This document shows positions 16,323 to 24,219 of a DNA stretch of 64,000 nucleotides, piece by piece. The stretch is from Pedococcus aerophilus (GTDB lineage: Bacteria > Actinomycetota > Actinomycetes > Actinomycetales > Dermatophilaceae): the NCBI RefSeq assembly GCF_039532215.1, contig NZ_BAAARN010000005.1, forward strand, positions 284,422-348,421, in the 5' to 3' direction. Position 1 is the first letter of the stretch. Every line of letters begins with the position of its first letter. Made by a program: the position numbers and the translations under genes. Under the pieces are notes generated by a model. The model saw nothing but the letters and a program-made list of their open reading frames with translations. It did not search any database and was not told the DNA's origin.

Positions 16323-18050
16323 ATGACGTATGCCGCTCGGCACGGCTCCGGGGGCACCTCCCCCGTCGACGGCCACGCCCAGGAGCTCATCGACGCCGCC
16401 CAGGAGTGGGTGGACGACGACCCCGACCACGACACGAGGGTCGAGCTCGGCGAGGTCCTCGCGCGCGCCAAGGAGGGTGACGAGTCCGCCGTCGCCGACC
16501 TCGAGGACCGGTTCTCCGGGATGCTCGAGTTCGGCACCGCCGGCTTGCGCGGCGCCATCGGTGCCGGGCCCAACCGGATGAACCGCTCGGTGGTCATCCG
16601 CGCGGCAGCCGGCCTCGCGGCATACCTCAAGCAGTCCGTGGCGGAGCCGTTCGTCGTCGTGGGGTACGACGCCCGCACCAAGTCCGACGTCTTCGCCCGC
16701 GACACCGCGGCCGTCACCGTCGGTGCCGGCGGGCGCGCCGCGATCCTTCCGCACACGCTCCCGACCCCGGTCCTGGCCTTCGCGATCCGCCACCTCGGCG
16801 CTGATGCCGGTGTCATGGTCACCGCCAGCCACAACCCGCCGCAGGACAACGGGTACAAGGTCTACCTCGGCGACGGCTCGCAGATCGTGCCACCCGCCGA
16901 TGCCGGCATCGCCGGGCAGATCGCCCGTGTGCCCGCCGTGGCCGACGTACCGCTGGCCGACGACGGCTGGGACACCCTCGGCGACGACGTGCTCGAGGCC
17001 TACCTCGACGCGACTGCGGCCGTGGTCGCGCCCGACGGCCCCCGCGACATCGACATCGTCCACACCGCGCTGCACGGTGTTGGCAGCGACACCCTGCTGC
17101 GCGTCTTCGAGCGGGCCGGGTTCCCCCAGCCGGTACCGGTCGAGAGCCAGCAGCACCCGGACGCCGCGTTCCCCACCGTGTCCTTCCCCAACCCCGAGGA
17201 GCCGGGCGCGATCGACGCCGCCCTCGACCTGGCGCGCGAGATCGGCCCCGACATCGTGCTGGCCAACGACCCGGACGCCGACCGCTGCGCGGTGGCCGTC
17301 CCCTTCACCGTTCAGAGTGGCGCGAACGACGGCGGCACCGAATGGCGGATGCTGCGCGGCGACGAGGTCGGTGCGCTGCTCGGCCACCACGTGCTGGCCT
17401 GCGGCGTCGAGGACGATGCCGTCTTCGCCAACTCGATCGTGTCGTCGCGCCTCCTTGCGGCCATGGCCACCAAGGCCGGGATCCGGCACGAGGAGACGCT
17501 CACCGGGTTCAAGTGGATCGCCCGCGTCGAGGGCCTGCGCTACGGGTATGAGGAGGCGCTGGGTTACTGCGTCGACCCGGGTGTCGTGCGCGACAAGGAC
17601 GGCGTCAGCGCCGCCCTGCTCATGGCCGAGCTCGCTGCCACGGTCAAGGCCGAGGGCCGCACCCTGCAGGACGTGCTCGACGACCTCGCGGTGGAGCACG
17701 GCGTCCACGCCACCGACTCGTTCTCCGTGCGGGTGGCCGACCTGTCGCTCATCGGCACGGTCATGACGCGCCTGCGTGAGCAGCCGCCGGCCGAGGTTGC
17801 CGGTCTGGCTGTCTCTCGCACCGACGACCTGTCCTTGGGCAGCGAGGCTCTGCCGCCGACTGACGGCCTGCGCTATTTCCTCGAGGACGACTCGCGGATC
17901 ATCGTGCGCCCTTCGGGCACCGAGCCCAAGCTCAAGGTGTACCTCGAGGTCATCGAGCCCGTGTCCTCGGACCTGACAACAGCCCGCGACGCCGCTGCGG
18001 AGCGGCTGACCGCGATCCGCACCGCGATGGAGGGCCTCACCCGAGTCTGA
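16323..18050 (+). CDS. Phospho-sugar mutase (phosphopentomutase/phosphoglucomutase PgmB-like, alpha-D-phosphohexomutase family)
   Basis: 575 residues starting MTYAARHGSGG, with AAAGGA before the ATG. The family landmarks are FGTAGLRGAIGAGPNRMN, catalytic Ser in GVMVTASHNPPQDNGYK, the Mg loop DPDADRCAV, sugar-binding GYEEALGY and phosphate-binding RPSGTEPKLKVY. It interconverts 1- and 5/6-phosphates of hexoses or pentoses. Position directly after PNP suggests ribose-1-phosphate and deoxyribose-1-phosphate as physiological substrates, feeding the deoC gene at 20758. In other actinobacteria deoC is much closer; here 2.7 kb of accessory DNA intervenes. Confidence 0.9.
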   Translation: MTYAARHGSGGTSPVDGHAQELIDAAQEWVDDDPDHDTRVELGEVLARAKEGDESAVADLEDRFSGMLEFGTAGLRGAIGAGPNRMNRSVVIRAAAGLAAYLKQSVAEPFVVVGYDARTKSDVFARDTAAVTVGAGGRAAILPHTLPTPVLAFAIRHLGADAGVMVTASHNPPQDNGYKVYLGDGSQIVPPADAGIAGQIARVPAVADVPLADDGWDTLGDDVLEAYLDATAAVVAPDGPRDIDIVHTALHGVGSDTLLRVFERAGFPQPVPVESQQHPDAAFPTVSFPNPEEPGAIDAALDLAREIGPDIVLANDPDADRCAVAVPFTVQSGANDGGTEWRMLRGDEVGALLGHHVLACGVEDDAVFANSIVSSRLLAAMATKAGIRHEETLTGFKWIARVEGLRYGYEEALGYCVDPGVVRDKDGVSAALLMAELAATVKAEGRTLQDVLDDLAVEHGVHATDSFSVRVADLSLIGTVMTRLREQPPAEVAGLAVSRTDDLSLGSEALPPTDGLRYFLEDDSRIIVRPSGTEPKLKVYLEVIEPVSSDLTTARDAAAERLTAIRTAMEGLTRV

Positions 18051-18064
18051 CCGGTGACAGGCGC

Positions 18065-18370
18065 TCAGACGTCGAGGAGCGACGGGTCGTGCCAGACATC
18101 TTCGTGGTCCGGTGCCACGAGGAAGCGGGACCCGGGTGGAAGTTCGAGCAGGTGGGCAACCTCTGGGCAGCGCTGCACCAGGTGCTCCTGGTGCCAGGGC
18201 TGGAAGAAGTCCTCGGCATCGGAAAGATCTCCGGTCCACACGTACCAGCCGCTCGTCCCACGGCTCGCGGGATGACGGATTCCGTGCACCGGCCACTCCC
18301 AGCGTCCGCTGATGAGCGACTGGGAGGCGCCGAGGACCTCACCACCGTTTGATTCGGCCGAAGTCTCCAT
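18065..18370 (-). CDS. Small hypothetical protein, possible immunity-type (Imm33-like)
   Basis: 101 residues from the ATG at 18370; an open frame continues upstream to 18448 but would overlap the divergent gene. The C-terminal half reads SGWYVWTGDLSDAEDFFQP, HLVQRCPEVAHLLELPPGSR and APDHEDVWHDPSLL, a pattern I associate with small bacterial proteins grouped with polymorphic-toxin immunity proteins. That assignment is from memory and tentative. It is convergent with the mutase gene (14 bases apart), and no toxin gene is recognisable next to it. GC content is visibly lower than the flanks. Confidence 0.5.
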   Translation of the reverse strand: METSAESNGGEVLGASQSLISGRWEWPVHGIRHPASRGTSGWYVWTGDLSDAEDFFQPWHQEHLVQRCPEVAHLLELPPGSRFLVAPDHEDVWHDPSLLDV

Positions 18371-18448
18371 CTCCCGAGTCTGCCCGGCTGGACGCAGCCA
18401 CCTGTCGAGGAACGGTCCTTCGGCAGCGCTGTCTGATTGGATCCGCAC

Positions 18449-18979
18449 ATGGACGTGTCTGCGGCTGTTGACCGCTTCGTCGTCGACTCACTTCCGCACG
18501 TTTGGGAGCACGGATTTGCCCAGATCGATCTTGACGACCTGCTTGGCGATGAGCCATCAGCGGCGGCGAGCGTTGGTCTCGAATGCCTCGAACGGATCCT
18601 GAAGATACTGCCCCAGGACTCGAACCTCGACGGCCTGCTGACCATCCCGCTCGAACCTGCCACGCGCTGGGGTGAGCGCCCGATCCCGTCCCTCGACGAC
18701 CTCTTGGCATCGGCCTGGTCATATGGCCCGGGAAGAGCCGTTCCCGGGTTGTACGTCATCCACGGGATGCACTCGCGGCCTCCCGAGCACGTAGAGGAGT
18801 ACAAACGACCGCTGGGCAGCGAACGACTTGAACCGCGGCTCGTGGCCTACTACCGGGAATGGCGCGAGGCGGGGGAGGCCGAGCTCGAGCGTTGCATCTA
18901 CGTTCGCTCGTTCCTGCCTGACGAACCGCGCTCACATGCCGCGCGCGCGGGTATCTCTCGCCCGCACGGGCGCTGCTGA
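18449..18979 (+). CDS. Hypothetical protein, unknown family
   Basis: 176 residues from the ATG at 18449. I do not recognise it. It has no signal peptide, no membrane segment and an acidic, globular-looking composition (DVSAAVDRFVVDSLPHVWEH, VPGLYVIHGMHSRPPEHVEE, LVAYYREWREAGEAELER). Local GC is near 60 percent by hand count over several lines, against over 70 percent around it, and codon use is less biased, consistent with recent acquisition. It is divergent from the small immunity-like gene with a 78-base intergenic region, so the two may form a functional pair. Confidence 0.5.
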   Translation: MDVSAAVDRFVVDSLPHVWEHGFAQIDLDDLLGDEPSAAASVGLECLERILKILPQDSNLDGLLTIPLEPATRWGERPIPSLDDLLASAWSYGPGRAVPGLYVIHGMHSRPPEHVEEYKRPLGSERLEPRLVAYYREWREAGEAELERCIYVRSFLPDEPRSHAARAGISRPHGRC

Positions 18980-19054
18980 TCAGTCAGGGTGGGTGAACGT
19001 GACCGGCTTGCCCAACTCCTTCTCGTAGGCGACCTCCCGTTGCGTCGACTCCCC
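18980..19054 (-). pseudogene. 3' remnant of a deoxyribosyltransferase-like gene
   Basis: On the minus strand a 24-codon frame ending in TGA encodes GESTQREVAYEKELGKPV followed by TFTHPD. The pattern GEST..E..YA...GKPV is the C-terminal end of small proteins related to nucleoside 2-deoxyribosyltransferases (usually VGGYVGESTRREIEYA). Upstream of GEST the frame loses similarity, so only the last ~25 codons of a once longer gene survive between the orphan and the HNH gene. Confidence 0.5.
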
Positions 19055-19103
19055 GACGCACACGCCTCAACGCCCGCCGGGTGCGGCGGGCTGTGGGGCG
19101 CGG

Positions 19104-20534
19104 TCATGGTCGCCACGGAGGTGTCGGGGGCGGGGCCACGGCAGTCGTGGCCAGCTCCTCCCACACCGTGTAGGTCCGCACAGCCCGACCGTTCGACGCG
19201 ACCTGGCCCGGGCCCCCACCGGCGCCCTTGCCCGCGCCAGTGAACGAACCCCCGCCCGAGCCACCCGTGCCCTCAGAGACTTTCCGGTCAGCGAGCCAGT
19301 GGTCGTAGGAGCCGGGGACGAGCGTCCACCGAACCTCGCCCTCAACCAGCTCGCCGAGGTAGCCCTTGCGGTGCACGACCGTGTGGTGGCGCCCGCAGAG
19401 CAACGCGGCGTTGCCCAGGTCCGTCGAGCCGCCATCAGCCCAGTGCTGGAGGTGGTGACCGTCGCACCAGGACGCCGGCACCGTGCAGTCGGGGAACGTG
19501 CATCCGCCGTCGCGCAACCACAGTGCCCGCAGCTGGGCGCTCGTGAACAACCGGAACCGGCGCCCCAGGTCGAGGACCTCGCCGTCCTTGCCGAGGACGA
19601 CCGGCACGATGCCGGCGTCACAGGCGATGCGGCGGGCCGTCTCCGGGCCGATCAGCGTGCCGGTCTCGCCCGACCCGAACACCGTGGCGGCGTTCGACCG
19701 AGCCACGAGGTCCTCGAGGGAGACGCTGACGAACACCTCTGCCTTGGCCGTGGTGGCCACGCCGTCAGCCGACGCGACACCGCGCTGCACGACCTCGAGC
19801 AGAGCATCCATCCGCCGCTGCCCCGATGGTCGGCGGTCAGGCTCGCCGTCGGCCGGCCGCGGTGCCGATAGCCCCTGGACGGCGGCCTCGATGACCACCT
19901 TCGCCTCGGCGTCGACGACCATCGTGTACTCGAAGAGCCCCGTGCCGTCGGCGAACGGCTGCGACAGCGAGCGCCGCTCGCACGCGCGGTCCTGCTCCAG
20001 CTGGAACTCGCCCAGCGCGCCGTACCTCGCAACCAACCGGTCGCGGAGTCCCCGCACGTCCTTGGGCCGGCCCCACGAGGCGACGTCGATGAGCCCGTCG
20101 AGGACCGGTCCCGCGGCACCCGGGGCCAGGCGCGGGCTGAGCCGCTCGAACTCGTCGAGCACCACGGTCGCGGTGAGCAACGGCACGCGCGCCTCGCGGA
20201 CGGCGGTGAGCAGCGCGGCATACCGGTCGTCGTGGGCCGCCTCGGCGAGCCGCACGACCCGTGCCGAGCCGCCGGCCCGCAGCGACGGCGAGTGGTCGAG
20301 CAGCCACGCGTGCGCGCCTGACCGTCCCGAACCGGCCTCACCGCGGTCGACCGCCTCGCGGAGCACCTCCACCCTCGCGGCGTCGACGCGGACGGCCAGC
20401 TCGTCGAGCTGGGCCAGGAAACTGCCCAGATCTGCACCGCTGGCAGCCCAGAGGTCGTCCCCGAGGCCGGTCAGGGCGGCGCACACCTGAGCGACCGCTG
20501 ACCGGTCCTGCTCGAACGACATCCCCCTACCCAT
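19104..20534 (-). CDS. DUF222 (13E12 repeat) and HNH endonuclease domain protein
   Basis: 476 residues. The N-terminal ~330 residues are the helical DUF222 region (LDELAVRVDAARVEVLREAV, GAHAWLLDHSPSLRAGGSAR). The C-terminal HNH nuclease reads CTFPDCTVPASWCDGHHLQH, WADGGSTDLGNAALLCGRHH, with zinc-type Cys pairs and the His-Asn-His catalytic set. A Gly/Ser-rich tail follows. Actinobacterial genomes carry many copies of this family; function in DNA repair or mobile-element biology is not established. TAGGTT lies 6 bases before the ATG at 20534, supporting this start over MSFEQ at 20522. Confidence 0.85.
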   Translation of the reverse strand: MGRGMSFEQDRSAVAQVCAALTGLGDDLWAASGADLGSFLAQLDELAVRVDAARVEVLREAVDRGEAGSGRSGAHAWLLDHSPSLRAGGSARVVRLAEAAHDDRYAALLTAVREARVPLLTATVVLDEFERLSPRLAPGAAGPVLDGLIDVASWGRPKDVRGLRDRLVARYGALGEFQLEQDRACERRSLSQPFADGTGLFEYTMVVDAEAKVVIEAAVQGLSAPRPADGEPDRRPSGQRRMDALLEVVQRGVASADGVATTAKAEVFVSVSLEDLVARSNAATVFGSGETGTLIGPETARRIACDAGIVPVVLGKDGEVLDLGRRFRLFTSAQLRALWLRDGGCTFPDCTVPASWCDGHHLQHWADGGSTDLGNAALLCGRHHTVVHRKGYLGELVEGEVRWTLVPGSYDHWLADRKVSEGTGGSGGGSFTGAGKGAGGGPGQVASNGRAVRTYTVWEELATTAVAPPPTPPWRP

Positions 20535-20540
20535 GCAGCA

Positions 20541-20546
20541 AACCTA
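20541..20546 (-). promoter_or_regulatory. -10 box of HNH gene (leaderless start)
   Basis: On the minus strand TAGGTT is 6 bases from the ATG at 20534, in a locally AT-rich patch. Confidence 0.5.
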
Positions 20547-20745
20547 CCAATTGGGTCTGACACTCACCCGAACCGAAAGTCGTTGCCCTGCAACGATTTC
20601 ATGGTCAAACAGAGGCCCATCGGCCAACCAGCGGAAACCCGCCGCCCATCCCTCACCGACCCCGCCACCACGGCGACAACGCGCGCCCCACGGGCCCCAC
20701 GGGCCACCCCGGATCGGCGCGGACCGACCACCCTGTGGACACCGA

Positions 20746-20751
20746 TAGAAT
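20746..20751 (+). promoter_or_regulatory. -10 box of deoC (leaderless start)
   Basis: TAGAAT ends 6 bases before the GTG at 20758. Confidence 0.55.
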
Positions 20752-20757
20752 CAGCCG

Positions 20758-21774
20758 GTGAGTACCCCCACCATGTCTGCCCCCTCGGTCGACCCGACCG
20801 AACGGGCGCGCGACCTCCTCGGCGTCTCCCGCCTCACCAACTCCGCCCTCACCAGCTGGTTGCACGGCCTGCCGGGCGTCGACCAGGTGGGCTGCGAAGG
20901 ACGCGCCGCGGGTCTCGGCACCCGCTCGATCAAGACCACGTCGAAGGCCTGGGCCATCGACCTGGCGATCTCGATGATCGACCTGACCACGCTCGAGGGC
21001 GCCGACACCAAGGGTAAGGTCCGCGGCCTCGCCGCCAAGGCGCTGCACCCCGACGTGACCGACCCGTCCACCCCCAGCCCGGCCGCGGTCTGCGTCTACG
21101 GCGACATGGTCGCCACGGCCCGCGAGGCGCTCGGCGACGCCCCGATCAACGTCGCCGCCGTCGCGACCGCCTTCCCGTCGGGCCGCGCGTCCATGCCGGT
21201 CAAGCTCGCCGACACCCGTGACGCCATCAAGGCCGGCGCGGACGAGATCGACATGGTCATCGACCGTGGGGCGTTCCTGTCCGGCGACTACCTGCGGGTG
21301 TTCGGTGAGATCGCCCAGGTGTCCGAGGCCTGCGTCCGCGAGGACGGCACCCGCGCCCGCCTCAAGGTCATCATGGAGACCGGCGAGCTCGTGACCTACG
21401 ACAACGTCCGCCGCGCCTCGTGGCTGTCGATGCTCGCCGGTGGCGACTTCATCAAGACCTCGACCGGCAAGGTGTCGCCCGCCGCGACCCTGCCCGTCAC
21501 CCTGATCATGCTCGAGGCCGTCCGCGACTGGCACGACCTCACCGGCGAGATGGTGGGCGTCAAGCCCGCCGGCGGCATCCGCACCAGCAAGGACGCCATC
21601 AAGTTCCTCGTCACCGTGAGCGAGATCGCGGGCGACGACTGGCTGGACCCGTTCTGGTTCCGGTTCGGTGCATCCAGCCTGCTCAACGACCTGCTGCTGC
21701 AGCGTCAGCGGATGCGGATCGGTGCCTACTCCGGCCCGGACTACATCACCGACGACTCCCCGAGCCTGTATTGA
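20758..21774 (+). CDS. deoC: Deoxyribose-phosphate aldolase
   Basis: 338 residues. The Schiff-base lysine is Lys 233 in GGDFIKTSTGKVSPAAT; the second active-site lysine is in ARLKVIMETGELVTYD (Lys 203); VGVKPAGGIRTSKDAIKF is the phosphate-binding end of the TIM barrel. It cleaves deoxyribose-5-phosphate to glyceraldehyde-3-phosphate and acetaldehyde. The N-terminus is ~50 residues longer than E. coli DeoC, as usual in actinobacteria. GTG at 20758 fits the -10; ATG at 20773 (MSAPSV) is the alternative. A strong hairpin overlaps the stop codon. Confidence 0.94.
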   Translation: MSTPTMSAPSVDPTERARDLLGVSRLTNSALTSWLHGLPGVDQVGCEGRAAGLGTRSIKTTSKAWAIDLAISMIDLTTLEGADTKGKVRGLAAKALHPDVTDPSTPSPAAVCVYGDMVATAREALGDAPINVAAVATAFPSGRASMPVKLADTRDAIKAGADEIDMVIDRGAFLSGDYLRVFGEIAQVSEACVREDGTRARLKVIMETGELVTYDNVRRASWLSMLAGGDFIKTSTGKVSPAATLPVTLIMLEAVRDWHDLTGEMVGVKPAGGIRTSKDAIKFLVTVSEIAGDDWLDPFWFRFGASSLLNDLLLQRQRMRIGAYSGPDYITDDSPSLY

Positions 21775-21794
21775 GCAAGCTCAATCCAGGCTCG
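21761..21794 (+). terminator. Hairpin overlapping the deoC stop codon
   Basis: CGAGCCTGTATTGAGC at 21761-21776 and its near-complement at 21779-21794 form a 16-bp stem with one mismatch and a minimal loop. The deoC TGA lies inside the left arm. It may reduce read-through into the aldehyde dehydrogenase genes or protect the deoC 3' end. Confidence 0.6.
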
Positions 21795-21845
21795 TGGGCC
21801 CACCCCAGCCTCTACTGACACCTGCGAATTCGAGGAAGCACAGAC

Positions 21846-23294
21846 ATGGCCAAGTTCGAGTACGCACCCGCTCCGGAGAGCAGGGCGGTCGTCGACCTCG
21901 CCCCCTCCTACGGGCTGTTCATCAACGGCGAGTTCACCGAGTCCCAGGGCGGCTCCGCCTTCAAGACCGTCAACCCGGCGACCGAGGAGGTCCTCTCCGA
22001 GGTCACCGACGCGAGCGCCGCCGACGTCGACCGTGCCGTCGCCGCCGCCCGCCGCGCCTACAACGGGGTATGGGGCCGGATGTCCGGTGCCGACCGCGGC
22101 AAGTACCTCTTCCGTATCGCGCGCATCCTCCAGGAGCGCGCCCGTGAGTTCGCGGTCCTCGAGACCCTCGACAACGGCAAGCCGATCAAGGAGAGCCGCG
22201 ACGTCGACGTCCCGCTCGCCGCGGCGCACTTCTTCTACCACGCAGGCTGGGCCGACAAGCTCGAGTACGCCGGTCTCGGCACCAACCCCCGCGCGCACGG
22301 CGTCGTCGGCCAGGTCATCCCGTGGAACTTCCCGCTGCTCATGCTCGCGTGGAAGATCGCCCCGGCCCTGGCCACCGGCAACACCGTCGTCCTCAAGCCG
22401 GCGGAGACCACGCCGCTGACCGCGCTGCTGTTCGCCGACGTCGTCCAGCAGGCCGACCTGCCCCCGGGTGTCGTCAACATCGTCACCGGCGCAGGCGGCA
22501 CCGGGCAGGCCATCGTCGACCACCCCGACATCGACAAGCTCGCGTTCACGGGCTCGACCGGTGTCGGCAAGATGATCGCCCGCTCCATCGCCGGAACCCG
22601 CAAGAAGGCCACCCTCGAGCTCGGCGGCAAGGCCGCCAACATCATCTTCGAGGACGCCGCCATCGACCAGGCCGTCGAGGGCATCGTCAACGGCATCTTC
22701 TTCAACCAGGGCCACGTCTGCTGCGCCGGCTCGCGCCTGCTCGTCCAGGAGAACATCGCCGAGGACGTCGAGCGCCGCCTCAAGCGTCGCCTGCAGACCC
22801 TGCGCGTCGGCGACCCGCTCGACAAGAACACCGACGTCGGCGCCATCAACTCCAAGGCCCAGCTGTCCCGCATCACCGAGCTCACCGACGCCGGCGAGGC
22901 CGAGGGCGCCGAGCGCTGGGACAACGGCTGCGAGCTGCCGGCCAAGGGCTTCTGGTTCCGTCCCACCGTCTTCACCGGCGTCAGCCAGGGCCACCGCATC
23001 GCCCAGGAGGAGATCTTCGGACCCGTCCTGTCGGTGCTGACCTTCCGCACGCCGCAGGAGGCGGTCGCGAAGGCCAACAACACGCCATACGGGCTGTCCG
23101 CTGGCGTCTGGACCGAGAAGGGCTCGCGCATCCTCTGGATGGCCGACCAGCTCCGGGCCGGCGTCGTCTGGGCCAACACCTTCAACAAGTTCGACCCGAC
23201 AAGCCCGTTCGGTGGCTATAAGGAGTCGGGCTACGGCCGCGAGGGTGGCCGCCACGGCCTGTCCGCCTACGTCACGACTGAAAGCAACGGGTGA
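21846..23294 (+). CDS. Aldehyde dehydrogenase
   Basis: 482 residues, full ALDH length. Motifs: GQVIPWNFPLLMLAWKIAPA, nucleotide loop KLAFTGSTGVGKMIA, ATLELGGKAANIIF with the general-base Glu, and NQGHVCCAGSR with catalytic Cys 292; EEIFGPVLSVL and NKFDPTSPFGGYKESGYGRE are near the C-terminus. It oxidises aldehydes with NAD(P)+. Placement right after deoC suggests acetaldehyde from deoxyribose-5-phosphate as the physiological substrate. The next gene overlaps by GTGA. Confidence 0.93.
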   Translation: MAKFEYAPAPESRAVVDLAPSYGLFINGEFTESQGGSAFKTVNPATEEVLSEVTDASAADVDRAVAAARRAYNGVWGRMSGADRGKYLFRIARILQERAREFAVLETLDNGKPIKESRDVDVPLAAAHFFYHAGWADKLEYAGLGTNPRAHGVVGQVIPWNFPLLMLAWKIAPALATGNTVVLKPAETTPLTALLFADVVQQADLPPGVVNIVTGAGGTGQAIVDHPDIDKLAFTGSTGVGKMIARSIAGTRKKATLELGGKAANIIFEDAAIDQAVEGIVNGIFFNQGHVCCAGSRLLVQENIAEDVERRLKRRLQTLRVGDPLDKNTDVGAINSKAQLSRITELTDAGEAEGAERWDNGCELPAKGFWFRPTVFTGVSQGHRIAQEEIFGPVLSVLTFRTPQEAVAKANNTPYGLSAGVWTEKGSRILWMADQLRAGVVWANTFNKFDPTSPFGGYKESGYGREGGRHGLSAYVTTESNG

Positions 23295-24217
23295 TCTCCG
23301 CGATGCCGACCAACCAGCGGACTGCCACCGACGCCCGCGTCGACGTGCGCAAGACCTACAAGCTCTACATCGGCGGGAAGTTCCCCCGCTCGGAGTCGGG
23401 CCGTTCCTACGAGGTCCTCGACGGCCGGGGCCGGTTCCTCGCCAACGCGTCGCAGGGCTCGCGCAAGGACGCGCGTGACGCGGTCGTCGCCGCCCGCGCC
23501 GCGTTCCCCAAGTGGGCCGGGGCGACCGCATACAACCGCGGCCAGGTGCTCTACCGCGTCGCCGAGGTGATGGAGGGCCGTCGAGCCCAGTTCGTCGCCG
23601 AGGTGCGCGCCAGCGAGGGCCTGACCGAGCGTCGCGCCGAGGCCGTCGTCAACGCCGCGATCGACCGCTGGGTCTGGTACGCCGGCTGGACCGACAAGCT
23701 CGCGCAGGTGCTCGGCGGGCTCAACCCCGTCGCCGGGCCGTACTTCGACATCTCGGCCCCCGAGCCGACCGGGGTCGTGGGCGTCCTTGCGCCCCAACGC
23801 TCTTCGCTGCTCGGCCTCGTCTCGGTCGTCGCCCCGGTGATCGCCTCGGGCAACACCGCCGTCGTCCTCACCAGCGAGCTGCGTCCGCTGCCCGCGATCA
23901 CGCTGTCCGAGGCGCTGGCCACCTCCGACGTCCCCGGTGGCGTGGTCAACCTCATCACCGGTCGCACCGCCGAGGTCGCACCGTGGATCGCCTCGCACCG
24001 TGACGTCAACGCCATCGACCTGGCCGGTGCGGCCGAGGCCGAAGGCATCGCCTGGGGTGACCTGGAGCTCGCTGCCGCGGAGAACCTCAAGCGCGTGGTC
24101 CGTCCCGCCGGCGAGGGCAGCGACGCCGTCGAGCCCGACTGGACCCGCACCCCGGACATGTCCCGGATGACGGCGTTCCTCGAGACCAAGACCGTCTGGC
24201 ACCCCAAGGGCCGCTGA
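23291..24217 (+). CDS. Truncated aldehyde dehydrogenase-family protein lacking the catalytic cysteine domain
   Basis: 308 residues from a GTG overlapping the previous stop (ATG at 23303 is an alternative). Residues 18-~230 follow the ALDH fold (KTYKLYIGGKFPRSESGR, TGVVGVLAPQRSSLLGLVSV, ASGNTAVVLTSELRPLPAIT, DVPGGVVNLITGRTAEV). The ELGGK and Cys-loop segments are missing, and the tail DPDWTRTP-like end is unrelated. It is therefore probably not an aldehyde dehydrogenase on its own; a structural or regulatory partner of the full enzyme next door is the natural guess. The reading frame is intact and the coding bias matches its neighbours, so this is a maintained gene rather than fresh decay. Confidence 0.8.
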   Translation: MISAMPTNQRTATDARVDVRKTYKLYIGGKFPRSESGRSYEVLDGRGRFLANASQGSRKDARDAVVAARAAFPKWAGATAYNRGQVLYRVAEVMEGRRAQFVAEVRASEGLTERRAEAVVNAAIDRWVWYAGWTDKLAQVLGGLNPVAGPYFDISAPEPTGVVGVLAPQRSSLLGLVSVVAPVIASGNTAVVLTSELRPLPAITLSEALATSDVPGGVVNLITGRTAEVAPWIASHRDVNAIDLAGAAEAEGIAWGDLELAAAENLKRVVRPAGEGSDAVEPDWTRTPDMSRMTAFLETKTVWHPKGR

Positions 24218-24219
24218 CC

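Noticed and set aside
18040-18085. Small stem GTCTGA/TCAGAC between mutase and the convergent gene as terminator
   Set aside because: Only six base pairs with a long loop and no U tract; not strong enough to list.
18437-18448. Earlier TTG start for the orphan gene
   Set aside because: It adds four residues without a ribosome-binding site; the ATG at 18449 is the simpler choice.
19104-20534. HNH protein as evidence for a mobile intron or prophage
   Set aside because: DUF222/HNH genes are scattered through actinobacterial chromosomes. No integrase, phage gene or attachment-site duplication is visible here.
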